Positions 46,394 to 56,600 of a stretch of DNA of 64,000 nucleotides are shown here, piece after piece. Origin of the DNA: Thermoguttaceae bacterium. Its GTDB lineage: Bacteria > Planctomycetota > Planctomycetia > Pirellulales > Thermoguttaceae. Both the position numbers and the translations under genes were made by a program. Location of the stretch: the NCBI GenBank assembly GCA_025060325.1, contig JANXBW010000017.1:45504-109503 (forward strand), written 5' to 3'. Numbering within the stretch: the first letter of the stretch is position 1; the number at the start of each line of letters is the position of its first letter. Under the pieces are notes generated by a model. It was given only the letters and a program-made list of their open reading frames with translations. It did not search any database and was not told the DNA's origin.

Positions 46394-48991
46394 ATGGAAA
46401 AGATCTCAATCGTGGCCGCAAGGGTCCTAGGGAGGCTGAGAGGGCTGGTAAACGAAGTGAGTGCTCAGTTTCGTTCCCTTTCCTGTTGTCAAAAGATTTG
46501 TGTAAGCTTGGCTCTTCTGGCGTTGATTGTCCTTGGCGGGCTCCTGGTAAGTCTTTCGTGGACCCTTGCTGCGGCATTTGCCGCGCTGGCGATGGGGGTG
46601 GCACTAGGAATTCTCATCGGCCGACGCTCCCCTGGGCCAAAAGAGAGCCAGCTAGTTCGGGAACTGGCCAATGCCAGACAGGAACTTGATCAACTGCGGA
46701 TTGTCCTCCGGGAGAAGCTTGATCGGATCACCAATCTGGAAAACGAGTTACGCCGGATTCAGCTTCGACTGGAAACGTTGCTTGCGACTATTCCTGACAT
46801 TGTTGTCGAAGTGGACCGGAATTTTGTTTTCACCGCGGCCAATCCGGCGGCCCTGCGATTTTATGGCAACGACCTTTTAGGGCGAGAGGCTAGGGAATTT
46901 CTTTACTATCCGCAGCCGGTGTATGACCGTTCCCTGCCTCTTCTTTCTGGGGAAGCGGAAGCGCTTTATCTGGAAGATTGGCTTCGGCGTCGCGACGGTG
47001 CTTGCCGGCTCGTCGCATGGCACGCTCGGGCCTTGCGCTCGCCTGATGGGGAAATTGTGGGCATTCTGGGTGTTGGCCGCGATATTACTGACCTTCGCGA
47101 GTTAGAGGAGGAAAACAAAAGCAAATCCGACTTGTTTACTGCGGTGGCCTCGGCTGCCCAGGACGGCGTGGTGCTCATTGATCAGCAGGGGCAGGTGACA
47201 TTCTGGAACCAGTCGGCAACTCGGATCTTCGGTTACTCCGCCGAGGAGATGTTGGGCAAAGACGTCCATCGCGTTCTTTGTCCGCCTGAGCTTCTGCCTG
47301 TGTACGAAAAAAATTACATTGTCTTTGCTCGCACTGGTCAAGGTCCGGTCGTCGGGCGGACTTTACGGCTAGAAGCGATACGCAAGGATAAAACCCGGGT
47401 GCCCATCGAGCTTTCTGTCGGGGCTTACCGCTTGCATGGCCGCTGGTGTGCCGTCGCGGTCATTCGCGACATCACAAAACAGCAAGCTTTGGAGAGCAAT
47501 TTGCGGGACAGCGAGGCCCGTTACCGCTTCTTGGCGGAAAATATCGACGACGTCATCTGGGCAACCGATAGCCAGTGGCGAATCACTTATGTCAACGAAG
47601 CCGTGCGGAGCTATCTAGGTTTTGAGCCCGAAAAGTTGTTGGGGCAAGATCTGACGGCCCTTTTCCCGCCCGAAGCATCGGAATTCATTAAGGAGTTCAC
47701 CCGTGCGGAGCAGCGCAATGGGGAGTCTTCCCGGCCGGTGGCGACGACCATTGTGGACCATCAGACGGCGTGGCAATTCCGCCGGTCGGGGCAGGTGCGG
47801 ATAAAGCCGCTCCAGGATGAAGCCGGCCAATTTTGTGGACTTTTAGGTGTTAGCCGGATCATCTTGCCGACCGAGGGCGCGTTGCGGCCAGCCGAGGAGG
47901 AAAGCCCGGTTGCGGAGTTTTTCGATGCGCTTTTGACTCTGGCCAGAAAAGGCGCAAGGGTTGACGCGATTTTGGCGCAAACGGAAATGTTCCTGAAATC
48001 AGCCCGACTTCTTGCGCCCAACGGAGCTGTCGGCCTATGTCGGCCCCGCTCCACGCCGGCCTTGCCGTTTGCATCAGCAGTTGCTGATTCGCATTCGGAC
48101 CAGGCTAGTGAACCTCAGCAGCCGGGTCAATCACGGGGCCTGCCGGAGAGTTTAGACAACTCGGCGGTTGCCCATAAGATCGGTGCAGAAGCGGTCAGTT
48201 GCTGTGCCGGGGTTGGATCGCCAGGAGTTGGGCGTTCTGATTGCGCGGGGTGGGACGCGGTTTGCCACTCACAGCAGGCTCCGTCTTACCTCGTCAACTT
48301 GTCGAGCGGGGAGTTTGAAGGCCAGTTTCCGTTCCAGAATGTGAACGCGGAGAAGCTAGCTGATTCCAATCTGCTTGTGCCGATTTTTGCCTCCAGCGGC
48401 GAGGTTTTGGGCGTACTTTGTTGCCAGGGGGTGATTTCCGGCCCGGAAGTCCGCCGAATAGTCACCACCCGAGTTGTGCCAATTCTTTCGCTCGTGTTGG
48501 CCCGGGAAGAAGACGTCCGGCAGACCCAGGCGTTGCGGGAAAGCCTTGCCCGAAAGAGCCGCTATCTCCGCGCATTTCTCGACTTAGGCAGTTGGTGCAG
48601 TGCCATCAAATGGGACGAAATTGTCGACGAGCAGGATTTGCTCAACAAGATCGTTGGCGTATTCTCCCAGTGCGTGCCCGGTGACTACCTTAATGGCGTC
48701 CGCGTCGTGCTTTTTGGGAAAGAGGCAAGTAGCGTTCAATTCTGCGATTCTCTTTTCAAACTAGCAGCTCCGATTTATTGGAACGGTCAGCTCGTGGGGG
48801 CCATCGAAGTTTCGCTGCCAGCAGCAAGGGCCGAGAATCTTGATCCCTATCGGTGGCAGGAAGAACAACTCTACCTGACGCATCTTGTCAACTTATTAAG
48901 CCAAATCCTGGGCCATCACTTATCCCGATTTGCCATGTCCACAACTGGCTATTGGGCGGCCCACGCCTATGCCACCACAAGCGGCAACTAA
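46394..48991 (+). CDS. Membrane PAS/GAF sensor protein without recognised output domain
   Basis: 865 residues from the ATG at 46394 (GGAGGTG upstream; the track starts 26 codons earlier). Two close membrane helices (about 33-80) are followed by a coiled coil, then three PAS domains: about 130-240 (TIPDIVVEVDRNFVFTAANP), 250-365 (DGVVLIDQQGQVTFWNQSA) and 375-505 (DVIWATDSQWRITYVNEA). The C-terminal third looks like two GAF-like halves (LLVPIFASSGEVLGVLCC and APIYWNGQLVGAIEVSL) separated by a Cys-rich, variable stretch. I see no histidine kinase, GGDEF, EAL, HTH or phosphatase domain. Its signal output is therefore unknown; it may act through a partner protein. Confidence 0.8.
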   Translation: MEKISIVAARVLGRLRGLVNEVSAQFRSLSCCQKICVSLALLALIVLGGLLVSLSWTLAAAFAALAMGVALGILIGRRSPGPKESQLVRELANARQELDQLRIVLREKLDRITNLENELRRIQLRLETLLATIPDIVVEVDRNFVFTAANPAALRFYGNDLLGREAREFLYYPQPVYDRSLPLLSGEAEALYLEDWLRRRDGACRLVAWHARALRSPDGEIVGILGVGRDITDLRELEEENKSKSDLFTAVASAAQDGVVLIDQQGQVTFWNQSATRIFGYSAEEMLGKDVHRVLCPPELLPVYEKNYIVFARTGQGPVVGRTLRLEAIRKDKTRVPIELSVGAYRLHGRWCAVAVIRDITKQQALESNLRDSEARYRFLAENIDDVIWATDSQWRITYVNEAVRSYLGFEPEKLLGQDLTALFPPEASEFIKEFTRAEQRNGESSRPVATTIVDHQTAWQFRRSGQVRIKPLQDEAGQFCGLLGVSRIILPTEGALRPAEEESPVAEFFDALLTLARKGARVDAILAQTEMFLKSARLLAPNGAVGLCRPRSTPALPFASAVADSHSDQASEPQQPGQSRGLPESLDNSAVAHKIGAEAVSCCAGVGSPGVGRSDCAGWDAVCHSQQAPSYLVNLSSGEFEGQFPFQNVNAEKLADSNLLVPIFASSGEVLGVLCCQGVISGPEVRRIVTTRVVPILSLVLAREEDVRQTQALRESLARKSRYLRAFLDLGSWCSAIKWDEIVDEQDLLNKIVGVFSQCVPGDYLNGVRVVLFGKEASSVQFCDSLFKLAAPIYWNGQLVGAIEVSLPAARAENLDPYRWQEEQLYLTHLVNLLSQILGHHLSRFAMSTTGYWAAHAYATTSGN

Positions 48992-49994
48992 TGAAATGGA
49001 TGTTAGGACCTAAAGGCTCGGCCTGCAGATGAAGTCAAAGTGCTTCGCCTTTGTTTACCCCTTCGCACCCACCTGGCCCGGCTAGCGGTTAATGGGAGGG
49101 GACAAAGGGCTTTTTGTTCTTGTGCTGGTTGGAGATTGCTCATGGCAAGCACACGGACTTGCTGATCTGTAGACACCTTCGAGTGGGCTCCCGGTTAGAG
49201 GCCAAAAAGCTTAAAGCAAACTGGGCACTTGGTCTTAAGGCCGGAGGAGGGATAAACACTTGCCCCAATCAAAGTTAATTTGCTGCCGTAGAGTTTGCGT
49301 CTGAGAAGAGTTGTTCCTCATTGCCTCTCCTTGGGTTGGCAAGTCTCGATGCAACTCGGATGACCTGCTCCTCCGCCTGTAGCGTAATTCCTCGCAGCTC
49401 GGGAGATAGTCGAGCATTATCCCGTCCTTAACTGTCTTCCTGGGGTTTGTGCGGGTGAAGCGGGGAAGTCGAAGTGTCCGTCTCGGGAGCGCGCGATCGA
49501 AGATCTCACGGTTCGCTAGGTAACCCGGGACTAAATAGCGGTCAGGCTTTGCCGACTGGTAAAGGGCCCGAGGGGCGGCTCGGAAGAGCAAAGGGTTAAA
49601 TTGGCTCACTTGTCTCTCGATAAGGTGGGTACAGCCTCCTGCGCACACCGAGGCGACTGCCGAACACCTTGGGCGGAGCCTACCCGCCGGAGGCTTCAAG
49701 GTGGGTAGCAGAGCGGCAACTTGCCCGTTTAAGGGCATATCAATAGAGCTCACGTCGCGAATTTTGCCAAATTTTGGACACGATTGTAACACTGAGTGTA
49801 TAATGCGGCCGGGTGGCCCCGCCAACGATCTTTTATAGGGAAGCGTGTTTTCCAAGTTCTGTTACTAGTGGCTAATTTTGTCCGCGTTTAGCCGAGGCAA
49901 GCTCCGAGGCCTACTGAGTTGGCGGGAACTGGGGTAACGGAGAACCGTAGTGGGCGAGTCGAGCGTTGGTCTTTTAAGGTGAGGAGGATCGACT
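48992..49994. other. Intergenic region; a 206-codon minus-strand frame not called
   Basis: About 1 kb. The minus-strand frame 49235-49855 is long for chance, but it is Arg/Ser/Pro/Leu-rich, has no motif and no ribosome-binding site. It could be a gene remnant. A GTGAGGAGGATCGACT ribosome-binding site for the next gene ends the region. Confidence 0.5.
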
Positions 49995-51035
49995 ATGCGC
50001 AGCTGTGTGGTCCAACATGACAAGCATTATCGTGGCTTTACGTTAGTCGAGTTGCTTGTTGTCATTGCCATTATCGGGATTTTGATCGCTTTATTGCTTC
50101 CGGCGGTGCAGGCGGCGCGAGAGGCCGCCCGTCGAACCCAGTGTGTCAACAACCTCAAGCAATTAGCGTTGGCGATGCACAGTTACCACGACGTGCATCA
50201 AATCTTCCCGAAAAACGCGTACGGCGGGTCGGCTTACGGTTGGAATGGCTGGGAATGCTTTAGTGCGAACGTCATGATTCTGCCTTACATCGAGCAAGGG
50301 GCTCTTTACGATCGATTCCGACCAGCACCGGCCGGCGGGTGGGGACAGTACCATGGGGGACCAATGAAGCAAAAGCTGGCAGCTTTCTTGTGCCCGACCG
50401 TGGGGCAGTTCCCCAACCCCACTTTTAATTACTGGGCCGGTCCTGGGAGTAACTACGCTTGGTGCTCGGGAAGCTCGGTTCACACGGCCTGGAACAACGC
50501 GTTGAACCAGAACGGTATGTTTAATGTCGCCCAGGAGCGCCGGATGTCGGATGTCCGCGATGGACTTTCCAACACCATAATGGCTTCAGAAATCTTGTCT
50601 GGCGACGGAGACCAGGGTCGGGCAACGTACCCCAACGACGTCTTTTATGCCGGCGACGGTGTATTCAACGCCGTGGCGGATAAGTACTGGCCAACTCAGG
50701 CCGAGTTGGATGCCATCGGCCAGGCGGCGTTAAATAGCCCTCAGGGGCATCTGAGCAACAACGGGGCGCTATGGGCTTGGTATGCCCACGCGCAAACGCT
50801 GTTTAATACCGCGGCCCCGCCAAATTGGCGATTCCCCACAGCCGGGGGCAATTGTTGCCCGGGAGGGGCGCACGACTGGGGCTGGGGCGTTATCCCGGCC
50901 AGAAGCTTCCATCCAGGTGGGGTGAATGCTGCACTGGGTGATGGCTCAGTGCGATTCATCAGCAACACTATCGATCTGCTGACCTACCAGCGTCTCGGAG
51001 CCGTGGCCGACGGCAACGCGGTGACGAATTTCTAG
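49995..51035 (+). CDS. DUF1559 pseudopilin-like protein (H-X9-DG)
   Basis: 346 residues with a strong ribosome-binding site (GAGGAGGATCG). The N terminus is a type IV prepilin-like signal, [25 protein letters not shown], followed by [28 protein letters not shown], then the DUF1559 (SBP_bac_10) body, ending in [18 protein letters not shown], the H-X9-DG motif. These proteins are multiplied many times in planctomycete genomes and are probably surface or pseudopilus components; the function is not settled. The next gene is a small lipoprotein, a recurrent pairing in these bacteria. Confidence 0.95.
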   Translation: MRSCVVQHDKHYRGFTLVELLVVIAIIGILIALLLPAVQAAREAARRTQCVNNLKQLALAMHSYHDVHQIFPKNAYGGSAYGWNGWECFSANVMILPYIEQGALYDRFRPAPAGGWGQYHGGPMKQKLAAFLCPTVGQFPNPTFNYWAGPGSNYAWCSGSSVHTAWNNALNQNGMFNVAQERRMSDVRDGLSNTIMASEILSGDGDQGRATYPNDVFYAGDGVFNAVADKYWPTQAELDAIGQAALNSPQGHLSNNGALWAWYAHAQTLFNTAAPPNWRFPTAGGNCCPGGAHDWGWGVIPARSFHPGGVNAALGDGSVRFISNTIDLLTYQRLGAVADGNAVTNF

Positions 51036-51187
51036 CCCTTCTTCTGTTGAGAATTCCCCTCGATTGCCAAAGGGCGGGGTATCTTGCCTCTCGGATATGC
51101 CGCACGTCCGAGGCTCGGAAGTCACAGATCGGCGCGGATTTTGTGGGAAAACCGATTTCGCTGCACCTTAGGTTTGGGAGTGGGACA

Positions 51188-51511
51188 ATGAGGCGAGGCT
51201 TTTTGTTGCTTGTTGTTATGCTGCTGACCGTGCCCATAACCGTTTGGGGATGCGGCGGCGGGAATGTTCCTCAGAAAAAGGTTGTGGAAGTCCCCATGCC
51301 CAAAGGGGTGGAGCGGGCCAAGATACTGCTCCAAAATTACGCTAAAGGCCAACCGCTAGGGAGCGAGGTCTCAAGCTTTCCGGAAATAGTCGAGGAGGCT
51401 AAGAAAACCGATCCGGACAAAGCGGCAATTCTGGAGCAAGGGTTGGCGGAACTGCAGAAAAATCCAGCCAAGCGTCAACAAATCGCCCAGGATTTGTTGA
51501 AAAAGCTTTAG
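51188..51511 (+). CDS. Small lipoprotein linked to DUF1559 gene
   Basis: 107 residues from the ATG at 51188; the ORF track start at 51047 gives a non-signal N terminus. A lipoprotein signal is clear (RRGFLLLVVMLLTVPITVWGC, lipobox Cys ~22), followed by a Gly-rich step and a charged helical region (ERAKILLQNYAKGQPLGSEV, FPEIVEEAKKTDPDKAAILEQGL). I do not recognise a named family; small lipoproteins like this often follow DUF1559 genes in planctomycetes and may be their partners. Spacing is ~150 bp on the same strand. Confidence 0.78.
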   Translation: MRRGFLLLVVMLLTVPITVWGCGGGNVPQKKVVEVPMPKGVERAKILLQNYAKGQPLGSEVSSFPEIVEEAKKTDPDKAAILEQGLAELQKNPAKRQQIAQDLLKKL

Positions 51512-52649
51512 CAGCTGGATGCCTCAGCCCGCTCTCATTCCGCGGAAATGCTGTTACATTTGGACGCGCCTGGCACGGGGCGCTCAAAGTGCGGATCAGA
51601 CCGGAAAGCTCCCCTTGAGCCGCGGCTTGGGAGGCCGTGAGACCGCGGGAGCGCTCCCGGCGATTGGGTCGGCCTCAGGACGGCGCGTGTGCCTGGCGTG
51701 CCTAGATCGTTTATTTGTTCGTTATCTTTCGCTTTGTCGTATTTAACCAGAGGCCTGGGTTATAGCCTGGCCAGGCGTGTTAAAGAAGCTGCTTCCCTTT
51801 GGCATGGGTTTGACCAAGCGAGGGGTGAGGATCTATCAGGGGGGAAACTTCGTGTCTGACGAGCGGTAGGGGCGATTACCGAAAGTCGCCCTGACCGACC
51901 TTTTTGATTTTTGTCGGAAGAATCGGCCCCTTGCGGACGCGGCAATCCGGGGGGATGGCGCCGGTGGATGTGGACCGCCAGTGACTTCCCGCCCAGGTCG
52001 GGGAGTGATTGCCCCTTTAGTCCGAACGCGATTTCGATCTTGAGCGGGAAATCGGCCGCTGCCCTAATCGTGCGCGGGCCAACCGGGTATGTCTCTTATC
52101 TCGGACGCCCCTCACACCCGCCTTCCCACTGTCTGAACCACCTCGGCCGGCGCGTCGAAACATAACTAAGTCTGTTGGTTTTGTGATCTCTTCCGCGGTT
52201 TGCTTTCTGGAAGAGGGTCTCCTCTTGTGGTCGAGTTAATCTTTTCCGTTAAGCGGGCGGTCTTCATAATCTGGCTTGACCAGCGGGTTAAGTTCGGTAA
52301 ACCAGGGAACTTGGCCGGGGAATGCCGGGGCGGGCCGGTCGGATGCGACGGCGCTCTGGCCCTCATTTTAGGGGGATGGAACCGAGAGCTTCGCCGTGGG
52401 TTTCGCGGGCTTTGGGAGGGTTGGCCTGGCGGCGAGGCCGGCCTTCACGGGCTGGGGGTTCCTTGGTGGATTATCTGCATTATCTAGAGAAGGATACTTA
52501 GGTCCTCCCTAGTTGTGCCACTTGGGGAGGATTAGCTCGCAAGTGGTTTAGGAGCGGTTCGGATACCGGACCTTTCGGGGAGCCGAACGTCCTAAGCCAA
52601 GGTGAGAACGTTCTTTGCCGCGGTATTGGGGCTTCTTGAGGGGACGCAA
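51512..52649. other. Intergenic region without a convincing gene
   Basis: About 1.1 kb before the sulfotransferase gene. Short frames on both strands lack motifs. No RNA gene or clear terminator was recognised. Confidence 0.5.
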
Positions 52650-53867
52650 ATGGGCGAAGTCCAGTTGGTCGGCAAGACGGCAAACACTCCTGAACGGGCA
52701 ATCGGGGAGGCTCCGAACCAAGCCGTGCAAGTTGGCGGGGTAGTGGTGGCACGGGCTGGCGGAGGCGATTACAAGCCGTGGATGCCCCGGATTTGGTCCG
52801 GGATCACATTGGGCCCGTGGCTCCGGCTTCTTGCCCGGAATCGTTTCCGGATTGCCCCGCACCGCCTTCCCATGGCACTCATCATCACGACTCTTGCGGC
52901 GCTTGTGAATTCACCCTCAAGCTGGGTTCAGCGGTTGATTTACGGCCGCCGCATCGCCCGCACGAAGATCGATCCACACCCCATTTTTGTTGTCGGTCAC
53001 TGGCGGACGGGAACAACGTTTCTGCATGAGCTGCTGGTGGCCGATCCCCGGCATGCTTCGCCCACGTCTTACCAGTGTTTTGCCCCGGGGCATTTTTTGG
53101 TTTCCCGAAGTTGGCTAGGCAAGGTTGCCGAAATTCTTGCTCCTCGGCACCGACCGCAAGACGACATGCCCTTTAGTTTGGACAATCCTCAGGAAGATGA
53201 ATTTGCGCTGTGTAATTTGGGCATACCCTCTCCGTATTGGACGATGGCTTTCCCTAATCATCCCCCGCAGTGTCAACAGTATATCGACATGGAGGGATTA
53301 ACCTCGGCGCAGCTGGAGCGGTGGAAGCGAGGGTTATATGGCTTTCTCCAAGCAGTGACCTTTGCTACTGGAAAGCGGCTGGTATTAAAGTCGCCAGCGC
53401 ATCTAGGTCGCATTCGTGTGCTTGTTGAGCTTTTCCCGAAAGCGAAGTTTGTCCACATCTATCGCGAGCCGCTTACGGTATTTGCCTCAACAATGAATTT
53501 GTGGCGGCGATTTTATCGCGACCAGGGCCTCCAGCGGCCAAGTTACGAGGGGTTAGAAGATTACGTTCTTGAGACCTTCAACCGGCTTTACCGGGCCTTT
53601 GAGCGGGATCGGTTGCTCTTAGCGCCGAACCAATTGGCGGAGGTTCGCTTCGAGACCCTCGTGGCCAATCCCATCGGCGAAATGGAGCGAATCTACCGCG
53701 AGCTGGATTTGGGACCGTTTGACCTGGCCCGGCCGGCGGTGGAAAAACTTCTGGAGGGCCGAAAGGACTACAAGCCGAATCGCTTTTCCGTCGCAGAGGA
53801 GACCCGCCGCAAAGTCCGCGAAAGTTGGGGTTGGTTTGCCGTCAAGTACGGATATCCTGAACCTTGA
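52650..53867 (+). CDS. Sulfotransferase family protein
   Basis: 405 residues from the ATG at 52650, with GAGGGG upstream (the track uses a GTG 16 codons earlier). The 5'-phosphosulfate loop of PAPS-dependent enzymes is seen in FVVGHWRTGTTFLHELL (about residue 112-128). The 3'-phosphate region is LVLKSPAHLGRIRVLVELFPKAKFVHIYREP. It belongs to the Sulfotransfer_3-like group, which transfers sulfate from PAPS to sugars, lipids or proteins. Acceptor unknown. There is a hydrophobic patch near the N terminus (PMALIITTLAALV) but no clear signal. A good terminator follows it. Confidence 0.9.
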   Translation: MGEVQLVGKTANTPERAIGEAPNQAVQVGGVVVARAGGGDYKPWMPRIWSGITLGPWLRLLARNRFRIAPHRLPMALIITTLAALVNSPSSWVQRLIYGRRIARTKIDPHPIFVVGHWRTGTTFLHELLVADPRHASPTSYQCFAPGHFLVSRSWLGKVAEILAPRHRPQDDMPFSLDNPQEDEFALCNLGIPSPYWTMAFPNHPPQCQQYIDMEGLTSAQLERWKRGLYGFLQAVTFATGKRLVLKSPAHLGRIRVLVELFPKAKFVHIYREPLTVFASTMNLWRRFYRDQGLQRPSYEGLEDYVLETFNRLYRAFERDRLLLAPNQLAEVRFETLVANPIGEMERIYRELDLGPFDLARPAVEKLLEGRKDYKPNRFSVAEETRRKVRESWGWFAVKYGYPEP

Positions 53868-53890
53868 CGGCAGCGGATGATCCGCCATTG

Positions 53891-53939
53891 AGCGGGCGGA
53901 AGCTATGTTTTTAGCTTAGGCGAACGCGCCCGCTTTTTT
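53891..53939 (+). terminator. Rho-independent terminator of the sulfotransferase gene
   Basis: Outer stem AGCGGGCG/CGCCCGCT is followed by six T; a second stem AAGCTA/TAGCTT sits inside the loop. It lies 24 bp after the stop codon. On the other strand no T-run follows, so it works for the plus strand. Confidence 0.8.
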
Positions 53940-54013
53940 CGGCCCCTCCGACAGCCTTTGGTGAAAAATCAGGGCGGTGGTACCCCAAAAGCACTGTGTG
54001 ATTTTTGGCCCAC

Positions 54014-55093
54014 TCACGCAGCCGTCCGTGGGATGGTCTTGCCTTTAAGCTTGTAGACATAAGCGAGGACTTCCGCCACGGCGGCGTAAAGCTCGCGGGG
54101 GATGGGCCTGTTGACGTCTACCTGTCGATAAAGGGCCTGGGCTAGCTCTCTGCGTTCCACAATGGGTATGCCGTGCTGAATGGCAAGTATGCGGATCCGC
54201 TGCGCCAATAGGCCGGCACCTTTGGCAACGACCACCGGGGCGATCATGGTCTGCGGTTCGTATTTAAGGGCAACGGCGTACTCGGTGGGGTTGGTAATGA
54301 CAACGTCAGCTTTTGGGACAGCCGCCGACAGCCGATGGAGCACAAGTTGACGCTGGATGGCTCGGCGCCGGGCAATGATCTGGGGATCGCCCTCGAGGTG
54401 TTTGAGCTCCTCGCGGACCTCCTGGGGAGTCATCCGCAGGTCAAGCTCGTACCTCCAGCGCTGGAGGCCGTAGTCGACAATGCCCAGCACAAGGATGGCA
54501 AGAGCCGCCCAAGCCGAAAGGCGGTAGAGAAAGGTCGCGGCAAACTGGAGGATCTCCGGAAGTTCAAGGGCCGAAAGGTTAAGGATAGTTGTCAACTCGT
54601 TCCAAATGACAACAATCCCGATCGCGAAAATGATGGCTACCTTTGCCAAACCTACCAGTAGTCGGATGACACCTGACCAGGAAAAGATCCGGCGAAACCC
54701 TTGAATCGGGTCAATCCGGCTCAGGTCGAAGGCCACTCGCTTGGGCACAATCAAAAGGCCCATTTGGGCAAGGTCAACGGCAACCCCGGCCGCCACCGCT
54801 AAAGTAAGCAAAGGCAAAAGCACCTGGGCCATCTGGGCCAAAAGTTCCCGGGTAAGCCCCACCCAACTGTCGACATCGCCTAAGGGAGAGGCGAGCGTTC
54901 CTAAATAAGTTTTTGTCAGGTCAACGGTCCAGGAAAAAAGCGAGGTGGCAAAAAGCCCCAGGGCCAAAACCCCACCCACCAAAATGGCGGCCGAGGTAAG
55001 TTCGTGGCTACGAGCGACATGGCCTTCTTCGCGGGCCTTTTGTCGCCGAAATGGCGTCGGTTCCTGAGATTTTTCCCCATATTGGTCCGGCAT
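54014..55093 (-). CDS. flhB: Flagellar export gatekeeper FlhB
   Basis: 359 residues. The N terminus has the typical PTPFRRQKAREEGHVARSHEL; four membrane segments follow (about 34-60, 88-110, 145-170, 185-210), then the cytoplasmic domain with RWRYELDLRMTPQEVREELKHLEGDP. The autocleavage site reads NPTEYAVALKYE; the usual sequence is NPTH, so the residue after Thr is Glu. FlhB switches flagellar export from rod/hook to filament substrates. It is the last gene of the fliL-N-O-P-Q-R-flhB unit, 39 bp after fliR. Confidence 0.95.
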   Translation of the reverse strand: MPDQYGEKSQEPTPFRRQKAREEGHVARSHELTSAAILVGGVLALGLFATSLFSWTVDLTKTYLGTLASPLGDVDSWVGLTRELLAQMAQVLLPLLTLAVAAGVAVDLAQMGLLIVPKRVAFDLSRIDPIQGFRRIFSWSGVIRLLVGLAKVAIIFAIGIVVIWNELTTILNLSALELPEILQFAATFLYRLSAWAALAILVLGIVDYGLQRWRYELDLRMTPQEVREELKHLEGDPQIIARRRAIQRQLVLHRLSAAVPKADVVITNPTEYAVALKYEPQTMIAPVVVAKGAGLLAQRIRILAIQHGIPIVERRELAQALYRQVDVNRPIPRELYAAVAEVLAYVYKLKGKTIPRTAA

Positions 55094-55132
55094 GGGCCGG
55101 CGTTACTCTCCCGGGTTAGCGAAGGGATTTGC

Positions 55133-55948
55133 CTATGGTGTGATCGCAGGCAGAAGATCAGTTAACGCCGTTTCTTGCCAAACTTCTAACTCTTCGGCAA
55201 AAAACCAGATCATCCCTCCGAGGGCTAGTCCTACGCCAATGATCGTTAGCAAGCCGTTTAGAGTAAGCCCTACGGCAAGGACGTTTAGTTGTGGAAATGT
55301 TCGCGCCACAAAGCCAAGGATGAGCGTGCAGGCAAGAAGGGCAACAAGGAGGGGCGCTGCCAGACGAAGACCGCACACAAAACTTTCGCTTAGTACCGCG
55401 GTTAGGCCGGTCCAGTAGCGCTCCGCGGGGATGACGCCTGTCGCCGGCAGATAAACGAAGCTTTCCAGAACGGCCTCTATCAACAACCGATAACTGCCGC
55501 TTACCAAGAGTGTGGCTGTGGCCAGCCATGCACAAAGTTGCGCAAGCGGTGAAATTTCTGTGTTACTCAGCGGATCGAAAATGTCGGCCAGCATTAGCCC
55601 CGCCGTGCGGGCGATGGCCTCGCCGGCAAGCTGAAGACTGCCAAAGATTACGCCAAATCCGATTCCCAAAACCACCCCCACAAGCCATTGACTAGCAAGA
55701 AGCAGGCCCACATCCACAACACCCATCGCTTGTGGTGGAGCAAGGTGCCATTGTGTCGGCAAGATGACAAGGCTGAAAGCGATGGCAAAAAAGGCTCGGA
55801 ACTTAATCGGGAGATAAACGGCCGAAAATAGCGGGGCGGCCGTCACCAGCCCACTGATGCGGGCAAGGACGAGGGCAAAAAGCCAAAGCTTTTCCACAGG
55901 CGGCAGGGGAATTCCCCACAGTGTGGGCAAAGGATGGCTTGGCCACAT
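55133..55948 (-). CDS. fliR: Flagellar export protein FliR
   Basis: 271 residues with six or so membrane helices. Typical FliR segments: LFALVLARISGLVTAAPLFS near the N terminus, PIKFRAFFAIAFSLVILP, GVIFGSLQLAGEAIARTAGLMLADIFDP and LAAPLLVALLACTLILGFVARTFPQLNVLAVGL. FliR is part of the FliP5Q4R1 export gate of the flagellar type III system. It lies between fliQ and flhB, the standard order. Confidence 0.96.
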   Translation of the reverse strand: MWPSHPLPTLWGIPLPPVEKLWLFALVLARISGLVTAAPLFSAVYLPIKFRAFFAIAFSLVILPTQWHLAPPQAMGVVDVGLLLASQWLVGVVLGIGFGVIFGSLQLAGEAIARTAGLMLADIFDPLSNTEISPLAQLCAWLATATLLVSGSYRLLIEAVLESFVYLPATGVIPAERYWTGLTAVLSESFVCGLRLAAPLLVALLACTLILGFVARTFPQLNVLAVGLTLNGLLTIIGVGLALGGMIWFFAEELEVWQETALTDLLPAITP

Positions 55949-56065
55949 CTGATTACTTGTCGCCCTCGGTGTCTACGCCCTAAGCAAAAATCGGCCTCAT
56001 GCCTTGAGGCAACCGGTTGTTGACAGCGAGAGGTGGCAGGTCCATAAGCCCCCTAGCCCGTTGCA

Positions 56066-56329
56066 CTAAGGAACGACCCCAAAATGGAATAGCCTTTCCG
56101 AATACTCCAGGATGATAGCCAAAAGCCATGGCAACGCCACAGCAAAGACAAGACCCATGGCGACCACCTTGGGCACGAAAGCAATCGCTTGGTCCTGGAT
56201 TTGTGTTAGCGCCTGAAGAAAGCTGATCACCAGGCCCACGAGCATCCCGGCCCCTAACATGGGTGCAGCAACTAGGAAGGCTATCCACAGAGCCTCGCGA
56301 CCGAGGTCGACAACATCGGCAACTTCCAT
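56066..56329 (-). CDS. fliQ: Flagellar export protein FliQ
   Basis: 87 residues with two membrane helices and the usual FliQ sequence: DLGREALWIAFLVAAPMLGAGMLVGLVISFLQALTQIQDQAIAFVPKVVAMG. It is a subunit of the inner-membrane export gate. The gap to fliP is ~270 bp, longer than in most operons, and the gap to fliR is ~115 bp; no extra gene was seen in either. Confidence 0.96.
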   Translation of the reverse strand: MEVADVVDLGREALWIAFLVAAPMLGAGMLVGLVISFLQALTQIQDQAIAFVPKVVAMGLVFAVALPWLLAIILEYSERLFHFGVVP

Positions 56330-56600
56330 AATCGACTAGTCTCCGAACGCCTGCTTGTTGCCTTCAAATGATATTTGCGTTTAAGTTAGGGCAACGACGA
56401 TCTTCGTTTGTCTTCGCTTTCTTGGAGCTCATTCGGTGTACTTCGAAGAATTAGCTCCGAGCTCCCAAACGTTTGCTGCGAAGGTGCCGTATCCTTTAGG
56501 CTTCGGGGCCAAAGTCTTGGGGGACTGCCTTGAGGCGCCTTTTTGCACCCGATAACCAAGTGAGTGTGTCGATACCCCTGCAAGCCGAAAATTTTGTTTA

